64,000 bases of DNA from Ecdyonurus torrentis (Eukaryota > Arthropoda > Insecta > Ephemeroptera > Heptageniidae), in contig OX439127.1 of the NCBI GenBank assembly GCA_949318235.1, positions 28,969,953 to 29,033,952 on the forward strand, in the 5' to 3' direction. The translations under genes were made by a program, and so were the position numbers. Within the stretch, counting starts at the first letter, position 1, and each line of letters opens with the position of its first letter. Below, piece after piece: positions 39,359 through 52,422 of the stretch. Below the pieces are notes generated by a model. The model ran no database searches and was not told the DNA's origin. It saw only the letters and a list, made by a program, of their open reading frames with translations.

Positions 39359-40069
39359 TTACTGACTCTTGCTCACGAGGCGAGCCGACCTCCGCAATGG
39401 GGGGTGTGGCTCGTTCTCGTCAGGTGGTTTATTATTATTTACATTTTCACCTGTACGGTCACGTGGTACACTTTTCTTAAAAGAATCTATGAGTGGAATC
39501 CAAATAGGTGGTAATTCAAAACTGGGCTGACTGATTGTTTCATTTTTTCTTCTTGCCATTTCTATTGATTCTAATATTTTTCTTTTTTTATAGTGACTCT
39601 CTCTTCCTATTACTTTTGTTTTTTCCCATAGAATTTGATGATTACTTTCCAGCGCATGATCTACTAGTTTTGAATATCCTGTATCTCTTTTTTCTATTTT
39701 TTGCCTGTGTTCATTCACCCTGATCTCTAATGGTCGACCTGTTTCTCCGATATATTCTTTCTCACAAACACAGGGAATAGAATATACTACATCTTTATTC
39801 ATATTTTTCTTCATGTCTGGTTTTGTACGTGCTAAACTTGATTTTAATGTTTCTTTTGAAGAACAAACAATACGAAGATTGACTCCTTTACCTATACGTT
39901 GTATTTTTTCACTCAAACCTTGTATATAGGGGATGCAGATAGTTGCGTCTGGTTTCTTTTCTTCTGTTTTGTTTTTTTCTGTGCGGTTTTTATTTTTTAT
40001 TTTAGCAACAACATGTAATGGATAGTCATTTTCTCTTAAAATCTCTTCTATTTTATTAATTTCTTCATT
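39359..40069 (-). pseudogene. Penelope-like RT C-terminus plus GIY-YIG endonuclease, longer copy
   Basis: Open frame of 236 codons ending in TAA and beginning after an in-frame TGA at about 40070-40072, where the copy is 5'-truncated in an AATGA repeat. There is no genuine start codon; a TTG lies at 39916. The first 50 residues (NEEINKIEEILREN, then DYPLHVV, later ICIPYIQGLSEKIQRI) match the end of a Penelope reverse transcriptase. Counting from the TTG codon, the GIY-YIG domain has VVYSI at 43-47, CVC at 49-51, EYIGETGR at 54-61, Arg66, EH at 69-70, His87 and a probable catalytic Glu116. The C-terminus is basic (RRSARLVSKSQ). In PLEs this nuclease nicks target DNA to prime reverse transcription. 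The catalytic palm is missing, so it is a fragment. Confidence 0.9.
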
Positions 40070-40085
40070 TCATTTCATTTCAATT
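40016..40085. other. spacer between the two PLE arms
   Basis: The 70-bp centre of the inverted pair. On the minus strand about 54 bases continue the reverse transcriptase frame of the left copy (EILRENDYPL region). The rest is an AATGA-type pentamer repeat, about three units (about 40064-40085). The right copy has no counterpart, so the two copies were cut at different 5' points. The pentamer repeat marks the junction. Confidence 0.8.
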
Positions 40086-40742
40086 CATGTTGTTGCTAAA
40101 ATAAAAAATAAAAACCGCACAGAAAAAAACAAAACAGAAGAAAAGAAACCAGACGCAACTATCTGCATCCCCTATATACAAGGTTTGAGTGAAAAAATAC
40201 AACGTATAGGTAAAGGAGTCAATCTTCGTATTGTTTGTTCTTCAAAAGAAACATTAAAATCAAGTTTAGCACGTACAAAACCAGACATGAAGAAAAATAT
40301 GAATAAAGATGTAGTATATTCTATTCCCTGTGTTTGTGAGAAAGAATATATCGGAGAAACAGGTCGACCATTAGAGATCAGGGTGAATGAACACAGGCAA
40401 AAAATAGAAAAAAGAGATACAGGATATTCAAAACTAGTAGATCATGCGCTGGAAAGTAATCATCAAATTCTATGGGAAAAAACAAAAGTAATAGGAAGAG
40501 AGAGTCACTATAAAAAAAGAAAAATATTAGAATCAATAGAAATGGCAAGAAGAAAAAATGAAACAATCAGTCAGCCCAGTTTTGAATTACCACCTATTTG
40601 GATTCCACTCATAGATTCTTTTAAGAAAAGTGTACCACGTGACCGTACAGGTGAAAATGTAAATAATAATAAACCACCTGACGAGAACGAGCCACACCCC
40701 CCATTGCGGAGGTCGGCTCGCCTCGTGAGCAAGAGTCAGTAA
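40086..40742 (+). pseudogene. Penelope-like RT C-terminus plus GIY-YIG endonuclease, shorter copy
   Basis: Homology to the other copy starts at codon CAT (HVVAKIKNKNRTEK) and runs 218 codons to TAA at 40740-40742. The frame stays open upstream to about 40026, but that part is antisense to the other copy and not native. From the TTG at 40185 the 185 residues are identical to those of the left copy, including VVYSI, EYIGETGR, Arg66, EH, His87 and Glu116 of the GIY-YIG fold and a CVC pair that may belong to the zinc-binding motif of PLE nucleases. No start codon or reverse transcriptase catalytic core is present. The intact frame suggests recent insertion rather than selection on this copy. Confidence 0.9.
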
Positions 40743-40743
40743 G

Positions 40744-40797
40744 CTGATGAAGAGAGGCAGACAAGTATATAGTTTTATATACGCCCTCGAAAACGTT
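40744..40797 (+). ncRNA. hammerhead-ribozyme-like core, right PLE copy
   Basis: One base after the stop codon lies CTGATGA (40744-40750). It is followed by a stem: GAG, bulged A, GGC pairing with GCCCTC, topped by GTATATA/TATATAC and a GTTT loop. GAAA follows (40789-40792), then palindromic AACGTT (40792-40797), which would be a minimal stem III. PLEs are known to carry hammerhead ribozymes with very short stem III that may act as dimers. Stem I is not clear: only the G-C pair next to the core is obvious. It could therefore be decayed, work in trans, or need the missing 5' terminal repeat. Confidence 0.6.
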
Positions 40798-40980
40798 ACA
40801 ATTGTGTGTGAATATAACATAGCTATGTATATAGATTTTTAAAAACTGTGAATTGAGTATTTTATTAATTTATATAGTGACAAGTTTTGGTGTTGTGTGT
40901 TATTTTTATCATCAAATTAAGCAGCGAGTGAAAGCCCAGTTGTTTTACAGAAGGTAAGACAAAAATGAAATTTTTATCAT

Positions 40981-41333
<353 letters not shown>

Positions 41334-41627
41334 GCATTATAACTTAATTATTTAAGTAAATTACTATTGCACAAATTTGATTATCACGCCATCATATATA
41401 ATTATAATTTATTGTATTATGAAACTGGAAGTGTTATACAGAAATTACTGCCGTTAAAAGAAAAAAAAAATGTACAAAGAGTGTAAAATATAACGTTATA
41501 ATACAAATTTTTAGTATTTTACATAAAATTGTTCGTACTGTCTTTTAAATTTACATATTTACTAATAAATTAACTTCCTGTTGTTTTTTTTTTTTTTTTT
41601 TTTTTGGTTGTTGTTTGTATTTTTCCC

Positions 41628-41662
<35 letters not shown>

Positions 41663-41967
41663 AATAATCTAAATATATATAAATGCAAATATTTATGATT
41701 ACAATTCTAGTACAGTATAGTGTATAATATAGAGAAAATATTATAGTGTATAGGTTAAGTTACGATGCATGAGGGTTCGTTCATTATAATAGCACATACA
41801 ATGCTGTAGGTATACTTTAGGTTCACTCAATTCCCTAAACCATACCACACATTGTACACGTTTTCAGAGTATTAGCTGTGTAAATTCCAATTAAATCCTT
41901 AGATATTGCAGGAGATTATTTAATAGTATAATTAGTGGCGTGTTTTATAGCTGAAACTAATCTAACC

Positions 41968-41970
<3 letters not shown>
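41334..41970. other. AT-rich non-coding stretch
   Basis: No gene seen. T21 at about 41585-41605 and a TA run at about 41632-41659. Confidence 0.6.

Positions 41971-42013
<43 letters not shown>
41971..42013. repeat. (TA)n microsatellite
   Basis: About 43 bp of TA. It directly precedes a less AT-rich block (42014-42260) that holds the tRNA-like sequence. Confidence 0.95.
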
Positions 42014-42016
<3 letters not shown>

Positions 42017-42104
42017 GAGTCAGCTGTTTAAAGAGAGGCTGGTTTGTAAAAACAGGTGCCCTCAGGCAGCCAATAAGGCGACCGTTGTCGTCATAAGAAT
42101 TGTG

Positions 42105-42244
42105 TAAATGCAAGTAAAGAATCAAGGTAGAATTGGACGCCGCTGTAGCTCAATGGTCAGAGCAGTGGAGCGCAAATCCAAAGGTTGTCGGTTCGATTCC
42201 GGCCGCCGTCGTCCCTTTTAACTGTTTGACTTTATTTGCATTTA
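42105..42244. repeat. inverted repeat enclosing the tRNA-like sequence
   Basis: Left arm TAAATGCAAGTAAAG (42105-42119) is the complement of CTTTATTTGCATTTA (42230-42244) with one mismatch. Similarity continues inward with gaps (TCAAGG...GGACGCCGC against TCAAAC...GGGACGACGGC) up to the acceptor region. The midpoint, 42174.5, coincides with the middle of the tRNA-like sequence. This may be a tRNA-containing fold-back element. Confidence 0.6.
42139..42211 (+). tRNA. tRNA-like gene, anticodon GCA (Cys?), degenerate
   Basis: A-box TAGCTCAATGG and B-box GGTTCGATTCC are both excellent. The D stem GCTC/GAGC is perfect, the anticodon stem pairs TGGA/TCCA around the 7-nt loop GCGCAAA, the variable loop is 5 nt, and the T stem GTCGG/CCGGC has one wobble. 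A Pol III terminator TTTT lies at 42216-42219. Against a functional tRNA: position 33 is C instead of U, and the acceptor stem has two mismatches (2-71 and 5-68). A tRNA-Cys pseudogene or the promoter head of a SINE fits best. It sits centrally inside an inverted repeat. Confidence 0.6.
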
Positions 42245-42387
42245 TATGATTCGTCTCAGATGGTGTTATAGTGCTAGATAAATATTTTCAAATATTTATA
42301 TATTATACTTTGATACAAATATCGCCATCTCGTGGAGTTCTGATCTACACTATGTGTAGTGAAGGAAAACTATATCATTTGAAGTTT

Positions 42388-42393
<6 letters not shown>

Positions 42394-42466
<73 letters not shown>
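42394..42466. repeat. (TA)n microsatellite
   Basis: About 73 bp of TA, preceded by a few CA units. Confidence 0.96.
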
Positions 42467-42470
<4 letters not shown>

Positions 42471-42938
42471 CTATCTATACATTGTCTGTATCTATTACGA
42501 GTTATTATATTTTGAAAATTACCACACTAATCTAAAGATAATTAAGATTTTATATATCTTTACCAACTTAAGCTTTCTATCTATTAAAACAGAAATAACT
42601 TTTTGAAACAATTTTAATGAAGTTTTAAAATGTAATTACCACTAGGTTTGTATTGCTCTTTAGCAAACTGAGATTGCATGTTCCTGATTGATATTTACAC
42701 AATTAGAATTACGAATAAATAGAACGTACGACAATGTACTGTATTATATAATTTAATATGCAAATATAAAAGGAAATCAGTATATATATTTTGAAGTACT
42801 AGATAAACTTACAGTAATTTGTGTTATAAATGTAACAATTAGCTACTGTTTCATTAATGATTGAGTTAAAAGCAATGAACATGCAACAACAAATTAATTG
42901 CAAGTAAACAAAATTAAATTGTTCTTGTTTCCTCTCAC

Positions 42939-42941
<3 letters not shown>

Positions 42942-42971
<30 letters not shown>
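42942..42971. repeat. (TC)n microsatellite
   Basis: About 15 TC repeats. Confidence 0.93.
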
Positions 42972-42975
<4 letters not shown>

Positions 42976-43469
42976 GTGTATTTTCATACCTAATTCATTT
43001 ATTATTGCACCTTTATTAAACAAACATCATTATATAAGGGAAAATAGAGTATTAATGTACATTACTCTACGTAAAGTACATGCACTTAACTATAATTTAT
43101 TGAATTTGTTATCATTTATTTTATGATTGATGTGTGACCTTAATGTTATATTTATGTTTTTCTAAATAATTTAAGTACTGTACATGACATTTTCAATGTA
43201 TGCGATAAAAAATATATAATATACTTATAAAATATATTTAGTTTTACAATAGAGTAAAGGAATTATGTATTGTTTCAGTTGCTTAAAATATTTTATTCAA
43301 AGATTTGGAATGGTTAGCGTGACTTTACTCGGCATGATATAGGTCGTTCAGATTGAAATCATACTTTACGCTTTTTTTTTTAATATGTAAAAAAATTGAG
43401 AACGTACCCAGGTCACGAAAAGTATAGACAAAATTTCATTTTATATAATATATGATGTTAGCTATCATA

Positions 43470-43800
43470 CGCGATTTTGGTTCGGACCCGATCAAAATAC
43501 CTCGGAACTCATGCACAAATAGTCGGATTGTCGTAAATGGGACCCCAACGCGTTGAAATTTTTTTTTTTTTAAATTTCATAGCTGGTTCAAAAAATGCAA
43601 TAACAAAGAAGTTTTACTTAAAATATTAAAGTTTGTAAGTGAAAGTAAGTGTTACATATTGTGATGAAATAGACTCAAACCCGTTATAAAATTTGTAGTC
43701 AAGTTTGCGATGCTCCGAAAACAAATATCACATGTCGGAAATTTATGCAAAGGGTCCTATGCATCTGAAGCATTTTGATTGCGCCTGAACTGAAACCGCA
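43470..43800. repeat. diverged inverted-repeat element, copy B
   Basis: The left end (GGTTCGGACCCGATCAAAAT, about 43480-43499) resembles the reverse complement of the right end (ATTTTGATTGCGCCTGAAC, about 43775-43793). Similarity continues inward through a CGGA-containing block near 43523 and its counterpart near 43736. Part of it also resembles 26597-26700. I read it as an old, mutated inverted-repeat transposon with no coding capacity. By-eye alignment only. Confidence 0.35.
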
Positions 43801-43863
43801 ACCGGAAGCTAACATAAACAATAGCATAATATTCAAAACCTTCCATCTACTGGGTTAAAAAGT

Positions 43864-45419
<1,556 letters not shown>

Positions 45420-45503
<84 letters not shown>
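45420..45503. repeat. compound (TA)n(TG)n microsatellite
   Basis: About 60 bp of TA passing directly into about 12 TG repeats. Confidence 0.96.
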
Positions 45504-45899
45504 CAAAAGAGACGAAACAAAACTTACTGTATTTGTGAAAGGTGTGTTTGCTTTTGTTATGTGTAAGTTTGAGTTTAGGGAGGGAGAGGGAGAGGAAGAG
45601 AGAGAGAGAGAGAGAGAAAATGTGACCTAAACAGTCAAGAGGGAGAACGGAAATTCTAGTGTATTATAACATTGAAAGGTTGAGTAAGTTGATAAGTCAC
45701 TAGCATGGATTGTGTAATGAGGCAGCTTGTTGACTTTAAACATATATATAATAAAACAAAACACAAAAAGTTGATATTTATATATCAAAACGCTCTGACG
45801 AAAGCAAGACAAATATATTTTCACGGGGTAGCATAAAGTATAAAGTTATTACAAAGTACAGCTCATGACCTACGTATACCATATATGGAAATATAGAGT
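45504..45899. other. AT-rich stretch
   Basis: No gene seen. A GA block lies at about 45580-45617. Confidence 0.55.
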
Positions 45900-45912
45900 A
45901 GAGAGGAGAGAG

Positions 45913-45985
<73 letters not shown>
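45900..45985. repeat. (GA)n microsatellite
   Basis: About 86 bp of GA; the left third is imperfect (GGAGAG units), the rest pure. Confidence 0.95.
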
Positions 45986-45987
<2 letters not shown>

Positions 45988-46779
45988 AAATGTTTACTGC
46001 TCAAACAAGGAAACTGTGAACAAACTGTCAAACCATTTTTATTACTATTGTATTTTCTGCTAGACAACGAGGCGAAAAAAAAAAATACGATGTGTAACAA
46101 ACTTTTACATAGAAATTTTGTTATTTTCTTTTACTTGCTTAATTTATCACAGAGTTGTGGACAGCGATTTACAGCTGTGCAAAAGTAGAGCAATTAAGTT
46201 TAGTTTAAATGTTATCTTTGTGTATATTTTGAACCTCGACAGGATTAATATACATAGAGCCAAGTAAAATATATAATGAAAATTCCACACTAAAAACTTT
46301 TGGTGTGTGTTACATTAATTTATTTCAGACTTTAATTATTTTATAATTTGTTGAAAAAAAAAAAGAATAAAAGTTTATTTCATCTTAAAATAATGAGCAT
46401 ATTTCTTACTAGATATACAAATAAGAAATCTTAAGTTATAAGTTCTACGATTAATGCTTTAATTATAAAGAGATAATTTTTTTTCCTTTTTTTTTTTATG
46501 AGTGTCTTATTAATGCCTTAACAAGGAAATGAGATTTCTTAAATTCAAAATTTTATATGTCATCGTATTTTCATTTTTCCTAAAGTTAAGTGATATAAGA
46601 AAAAAGTTGTGATAAAATTTAAAAAATGCGTAAAGGAAAATGTCATTTTCCTTGGTGAGTTTCAACTTTTAATAAAATTATATTATATTTTATCATTGTT
46701 AAACATGTAGTAGAAAATATGGTAATTTTGTTGTAACACGTTTAAATCTCGTACACAAAGTGTGAAACGTATATGAAAC

Positions 46780-46780
<1 letters not shown>
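45986..46780. other. AT-rich non-coding stretch
   Basis: Nothing recognised. Confidence 0.6.

Positions 46781-46859
<79 letters not shown>
46781..46859. repeat. (TA)n microsatellite
   Basis: About 79 bp of uninterrupted TA, preceded by a duplicated ATATGAAACG motif. Confidence 0.96.
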
Positions 46860-47760
<901 letters not shown>

Positions 47761-47786
47761 GTTTGTTTGTTTGTTTGTGTGTGTGT

Positions 47787-48206
47787 ACACGCATTATATT
47801 AGTTTCTTAGAGTTAAAAAGGCTAAAATTGAAACTAAACATTAAATAACTTTCAAACAATACTACATAGACATGTCAAATACAGCAGTGTATTGTGTAGA
47901 AAGTTTAGTTACGCAATTTATTTCATGATGAGGAAAAAAACAACAACTATAATTGAGCTCCTATTGTATAAAATAAATTGCACAACGCAGTTTACCAAGT
48001 TTTATCATTAAATATACCATTTCATTATTCCAGTTTCCTATAATACACAGTATATAAAACTGTATTATCAGGGTTGTATTTATAACGAACGATGTTATAG
48101 AAAACTAACAACCATAAGAGTTTGAAATTTCAGTATGAACGCCGAGCAAAAACGGAAATTAATAAATAAATTGAATCATAATCCATGACGCTGTATACGA
48201 CTATGC
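47787..48206. other. AT-rich non-coding stretch
   Basis: Nothing recognised. Confidence 0.6.
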
Positions 48207-48230
48207 ATAACGTGTTTTATACGCTATGCT

Positions 48231-48324
<94 letters not shown>

Positions 48325-48517
48325 AAAGTATCAGTATTATAAATTATTTCTATGTTATTCCACGCTCTATTTAATTAAAATTCCCATATTAAATACAAAC
48401 TTTACAGCTTTTTGCATGACATCGATAAATAAATTTATATCCTCTGCAACTTGATTTTACTCATAGAGGATATGATTGTGACAAAATACAATTATAACGT
48501 GTTTTATACGCTATGCT

Positions 48518-48611
<94 letters not shown>

Positions 48612-48778
48612 AAAGTATCAGTATTATAAATTATTTCTATGTTATTCCACGCTCTATTTAATTAAAATTCCCATATTAAATACAAACTTTACAGCTTTTT
48701 GCATGACATCGATAAATAAATTTATATCCTCTGCAACTTGATTTTACTCATAGAGGATATGATTGTGACAAAATACAA
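48207..48778. repeat. 287-bp tandem duplication containing (TA)n
   Basis: Copy 1 (48207-48491) and copy 2 (48494-48778) appear identical. Each begins ATAACGTGTTTTATACGCTA, contains about 87 bp of TA (48234-48320 and 48521-48607) and ends GTGACAAAATACAA. All checked landmarks are offset by exactly 287 bp, so even the TA arrays have the same length. Confidence 0.95.
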
Positions 48779-48875
48779 AAAGCTAAAATAGATATCAATT
48801 ACTTTGGACACTAACAACAAGAAATGTTAAATATTTTATTCTGTGGAGCAATAACAATAAAAAATTTGTTGGCAC

Positions 48876-48878
<3 letters not shown>

Positions 48879-48919
<41 letters not shown>
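48879..48919. repeat. A41 homopolymer
   Basis: Forty-one consecutive A residues about 100 bp right of the tandem duplication. Confidence 0.9.
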
Positions 48920-48921
<2 letters not shown>

Positions 48922-49049
48922 GAAATGAACAAATATCACGTACGATCTTAAAATATGGTATAACTCCGCAGTAAAGAGTGTTACTTGAATTGCTCGGCAA
49001 AACAAATTAATAAAAATTATTGTTATAAAGAATAAAATACAAGGATGAT

Positions 49050-49340
49050 CTCGTGTAGAAGGTAAGGGTAGAGGGTTGAGAGAGAAACAGAGAGAGACCG
49101 GAAAAAAAATAGGAAGGGGGGGGGGTTAAAAAAGGGGGTCAACGACTTGGCCAAGTGCCAAACTAAGCCCCCTGGCGCTTGCGACTGCACCAGTACGGCA
49201 GCAGCAGCAGCAGCAGGCTCCGAGCGGATTGGTGAAACCCAGACCATGAAGAAGAACCATGGCAAAACGCCAAACCACACGCGCAGCTAGCAAGCGAGCG
49301 AGCTCTCAGCAACCCAAGCAAGCAACGTTTGCCTGTTCGC
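49050..49340. other. GC-richer island with G-runs and CAG repeat
   Basis: Contains G10 (49116-49125), G5 (49134-49138), five or six CAG/GCA units (about 49197-49216) and CpG-bearing AGCGAGCGAGC-type repeats near 49290-49300. Minus-strand frames (49023-49280 and part of 49163-49510) give no recognisable domain, and poly-Leu/Ala there comes from the CAG run. It could be promoter, 5' untranslated or enhancer sequence; undecided. Confidence 0.35.
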
Positions 49341-49415
49341 CATAACAAAAATATACAGGACGTCACAAAAATTTTCTTTGTAATGGTACGCGACGAAGTG
49401 AACAAGCTATTAAAA

Positions 49416-49416
<1 letters not shown>

Positions 49417-49482
<66 letters not shown>

Positions 49483-49497
49483 AGAGAGCGAGAGCGA
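49417..49497. repeat. compound (TA)n and GAGAGC repeat
   Basis: About 64 bp of TA followed by AGAGAGAGCGAGAGCGAGAG. Confidence 0.94.
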
Positions 49498-49714
49498 GAG
49501 TTGCATACATTTCAAATTTACTGCATCACTTAAACATTTATGGTTTTAAATCATAAATAAAGCACAAAGAATTTTATTTTATATTGCGTACTTCAACAAG
49601 AGAGGTTGGAAATATAAAGAAATGATCTCATTATTGATTTTAGTATGTAATATACATATGTGTATTATGAAAACATTATACTTTATGCATCACCCATGAA
49701 TGCCTTTATATACG

Positions 49715-49745
<31 letters not shown>

Positions 49746-50071
49746 ATATACGTATATAATGAGTAGAATTGTAAAAATGGTGGCATAAAATTTATTATAC
49801 TGAATAGTTGATGATGCTTATATTATGAAAAGAGAATGCAGAATTGCATAAAATGAATGACCTCAAAATGAAATTTATTTTAATTAAGTGCTTGCATATA
49901 TGATAAAATATATATTAATAGCATTATATAGAAATAGTAAGAATTCCATTATCGTTAGGTATTTGTGCCAGTCTCAATGATCTTTTATTGTAAAAGAAAA
50001 AAAATATCATAATATATTATGAAGAGAATGTTTTATTATCTCTCTATGCGGGATGTTAAATTATGCTTTAT

Positions 50072-50115
<44 letters not shown>

Positions 50116-52416
50116 ATAGAGTTAGAACTATTTCATATCAATGGTCGGCTTTTCCATGCAAAAGATCTTTATGAAATTCCTTTATAGAATTCCTAACTAG
50201 AGAATTTCATCTATTGACCTCTAGTATTGAGGCCGCCAATTTACGATCGACTTTTTTTTTTATATTATATGTAATCAAGCTTTTGCTTCGTTGCTATGTG
50301 CTTTCTGAGAAATAGCAGAGTTTGATAGAAAAACTATAAATTATTGCACATTTTATACTTTGCAACATAAAATTTCAATAAAAAAAAAAAAATAAATAAA
50401 AAATATATTTTTCATGCATTCAATTTACTTGCTATACATTGCTGTGATTTCAATGATAGAACTTTCATAGAGGAAATTTAAATGATTGAAAATATAATAT
50501 AATTTTATTATTAAAAATCTATTCCAAAGAATATTTTGTAAATGAGTAATATATTACTCAAAAATGCAGCATAGTAGCATATTTATGTAGAAAAACATAA
50601 TATGAATTTATGGTTTCCAATATAAAATAGCTTTATCATTTGGCCTGGAATAAATATTTTATAATTTGATATTATCAAACCAACTTTTTCTGGAAAAAAT
50701 TATAATATTCTACATTATTATATAATCATAGAAGCTAAACGATTTTTTTATATGTTTTTTTCAGCAATAAAATTTACGATATATTATCATTTATTATGTG
50801 TTATAATCAATTATAATGCGCTCTAAGAAAGTGATAATATACTTTAGACTAAATATTGTAATGACCGTAACAATAATTACTGAAAATTGAACTCGTAAAT
50901 TTAAATTGCATGCATATTAAATTTATAATTTACCTACATTATACATATAATTAAGATAATTACAATGTTTATATAATGTTATCATTAATAACTTATTTAT
51001 AATAATAAGAACTGTTCAGGATAAATAATATATTAAATAGAATAATTACAATACTTTTCGGTTCAATTTATTACCCTATTATTATACTTATACTATTTAT
51101 GACCACTTCAATAAAATACTGTATAAGGATTATATTATAATAGAGAAACCAAACAATCGAATTTAATTTTTATACATTTTGCATCTCATCATCTCATGAT
51201 GTGTAAATCCGACCGTGATGTTGAATCTAGTTTATTTGATAAAGTATAGAGAGAATCTAACCAAAGTTTCTATTTTCTAAAGTAAAGTTTCTACATGACT
51301 GTATGAGATGAAATGCTTTTGCCATGGATTCTACAGCCTTCTATAATTCCTCATGTTGAAGTTTTACACCATAGAGAGTCTTTATTTCGTAAGTAAACTC
51401 GCGAGCCAGAAAGCAAGCAAGGAAGAGAACTCTACTACGAGTTCCTTTGACCACTAGAAAATGTGGTACCATGTAAACATTCTTATGTTATATGGGGTAC
51501 TTATACGTTATAATAATAAGTTGTTCAATTTCTATTCTCCGTACGCACAAAAAGGTGTGTACTTTCTTTTGTACAAAACACTATGAGATTTAAGCTATTC
51601 GCTATTTGAAAGGCACTTACTAGATTTATGGGTCTTCTACGTGTATGCACAGTACGTAAGTTCTATCGTACAAGAACTTATTTATACAAACTTTACTTCG
51701 AGTACATACACCTCAATTGAAAAGTTTTGCAAACAATTCACCACTACTATATTGTTTGGACTACCATTTTTTTTTTTTTTTTTTTTTTTAAGAACTTATC
51801 ATAAAATTTCAACTCACTCTCCAGTCTTTAAAAAAAGAGAAATATTTGTGCATGTAATTATTTAATGTTTAAAATTAGAAATGTACAACTTCAAATTAAA
51901 TTTAAAATTAAAACTTCCATACAGTTTAAATAAAAGTAAAAAAAAACTTTTGAATATTATCCTTGATAAATAAAACAATGTTTCTTTATATAATTCTTAT
52001 TATTTTTTTTATTTTTTCATTTAAAAGTTACAATAATACTTGATATTCCAAGTACGTATTTATTTGCTACAACTTATCTCGTTTATGTTTTTGTTGTTGT
52101 TGTTGTTTTTATTATTATTTTTTATTATTATTATTTCAAATCCTCTTTTTATACTTAAAAGTATGGACAATTTATTTAACATTATTTACTTTCCATATAA
52201 TTTATAATAGAATTTTTCAGAAATGGAAACTACTCTGGTTTAAATAGAAAACAAAATTTAAACAAACATTTATTTAATTTTGTAAACTCGTTTAATTATT
52301 TTAATTTGAAATTTCAACACAATAACTAATTACCGTCCCAGAGATATTAATAATGAAAAAGAGAACCATAAGATTGAATTTTAAATAATGAAATATCACG
52401 GCACGATGAAATGTAG
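49498..52416. other. AT-rich non-coding stretch
   Basis: No gene seen. Includes a small AT palindrome (about 49707-49758), a GA array at 50074-50111, T23 at about 51767-51789, and a 9-bp complementary pair at about 50170-50209. Confidence 0.65.
50074..50111. repeat. (GA)n microsatellite
   Basis: About 19 GA repeats. Confidence 0.93.
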
Positions 52417-52422
52417 CACACA

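Larger units (their letters stand above)
39121..40980. mobile_element. Penelope-like element, two head-to-head 5'-truncated copies
   Basis: Left arm 39121-40015 and right arm 40086-40980 are reverse complements of 895 bp each, centred at 40050.5, with a 70-bp spacer. Each arm holds the end of the reverse transcriptase, a GIY-YIG endonuclease, a stop codon, a hammerhead-like core and a 3' untranslated tail ending in TTTTTATCAT. Coding strands point outward. The outer flanks differ ((TA)n on the left, CATGTCACCTCG on the right), so both arms end at the same element terminus. PLEs are known for such partial inverted copies. The translated parts of the arms are identical, which suggests a recent insertion. 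No full reverse transcriptase is present, so it cannot move alone. Confidence 0.92.

Noticed and set aside
39535..39723. 62-codon plus-strand Phe/Leu-rich frame, and its mirror at 40378-40566
   Set aside because: Antisense shadow of the PLE endonuclease frame.
40587..40820. 77-codon minus-strand frame, and its mirror at 39281-39514
   Set aside because: Antisense to the PLE C-terminus and 3' end; present twice only because of the inverted repeat.
39121..40980. Palindrome as a pure sequencing or assembly fold-back artefact
   Set aside because: The outer flanks differ, both arms stop at the same element terminus, and the two copies have different 5' truncation points. These favour a real insertion, although read support is still needed.
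48185..48741. Two similar 89- and 96-codon frames with the same C-terminus as a duplicated gene
   Set aside because: Both run through (TA)n and are duplicated only because of the 287-bp tandem duplication.
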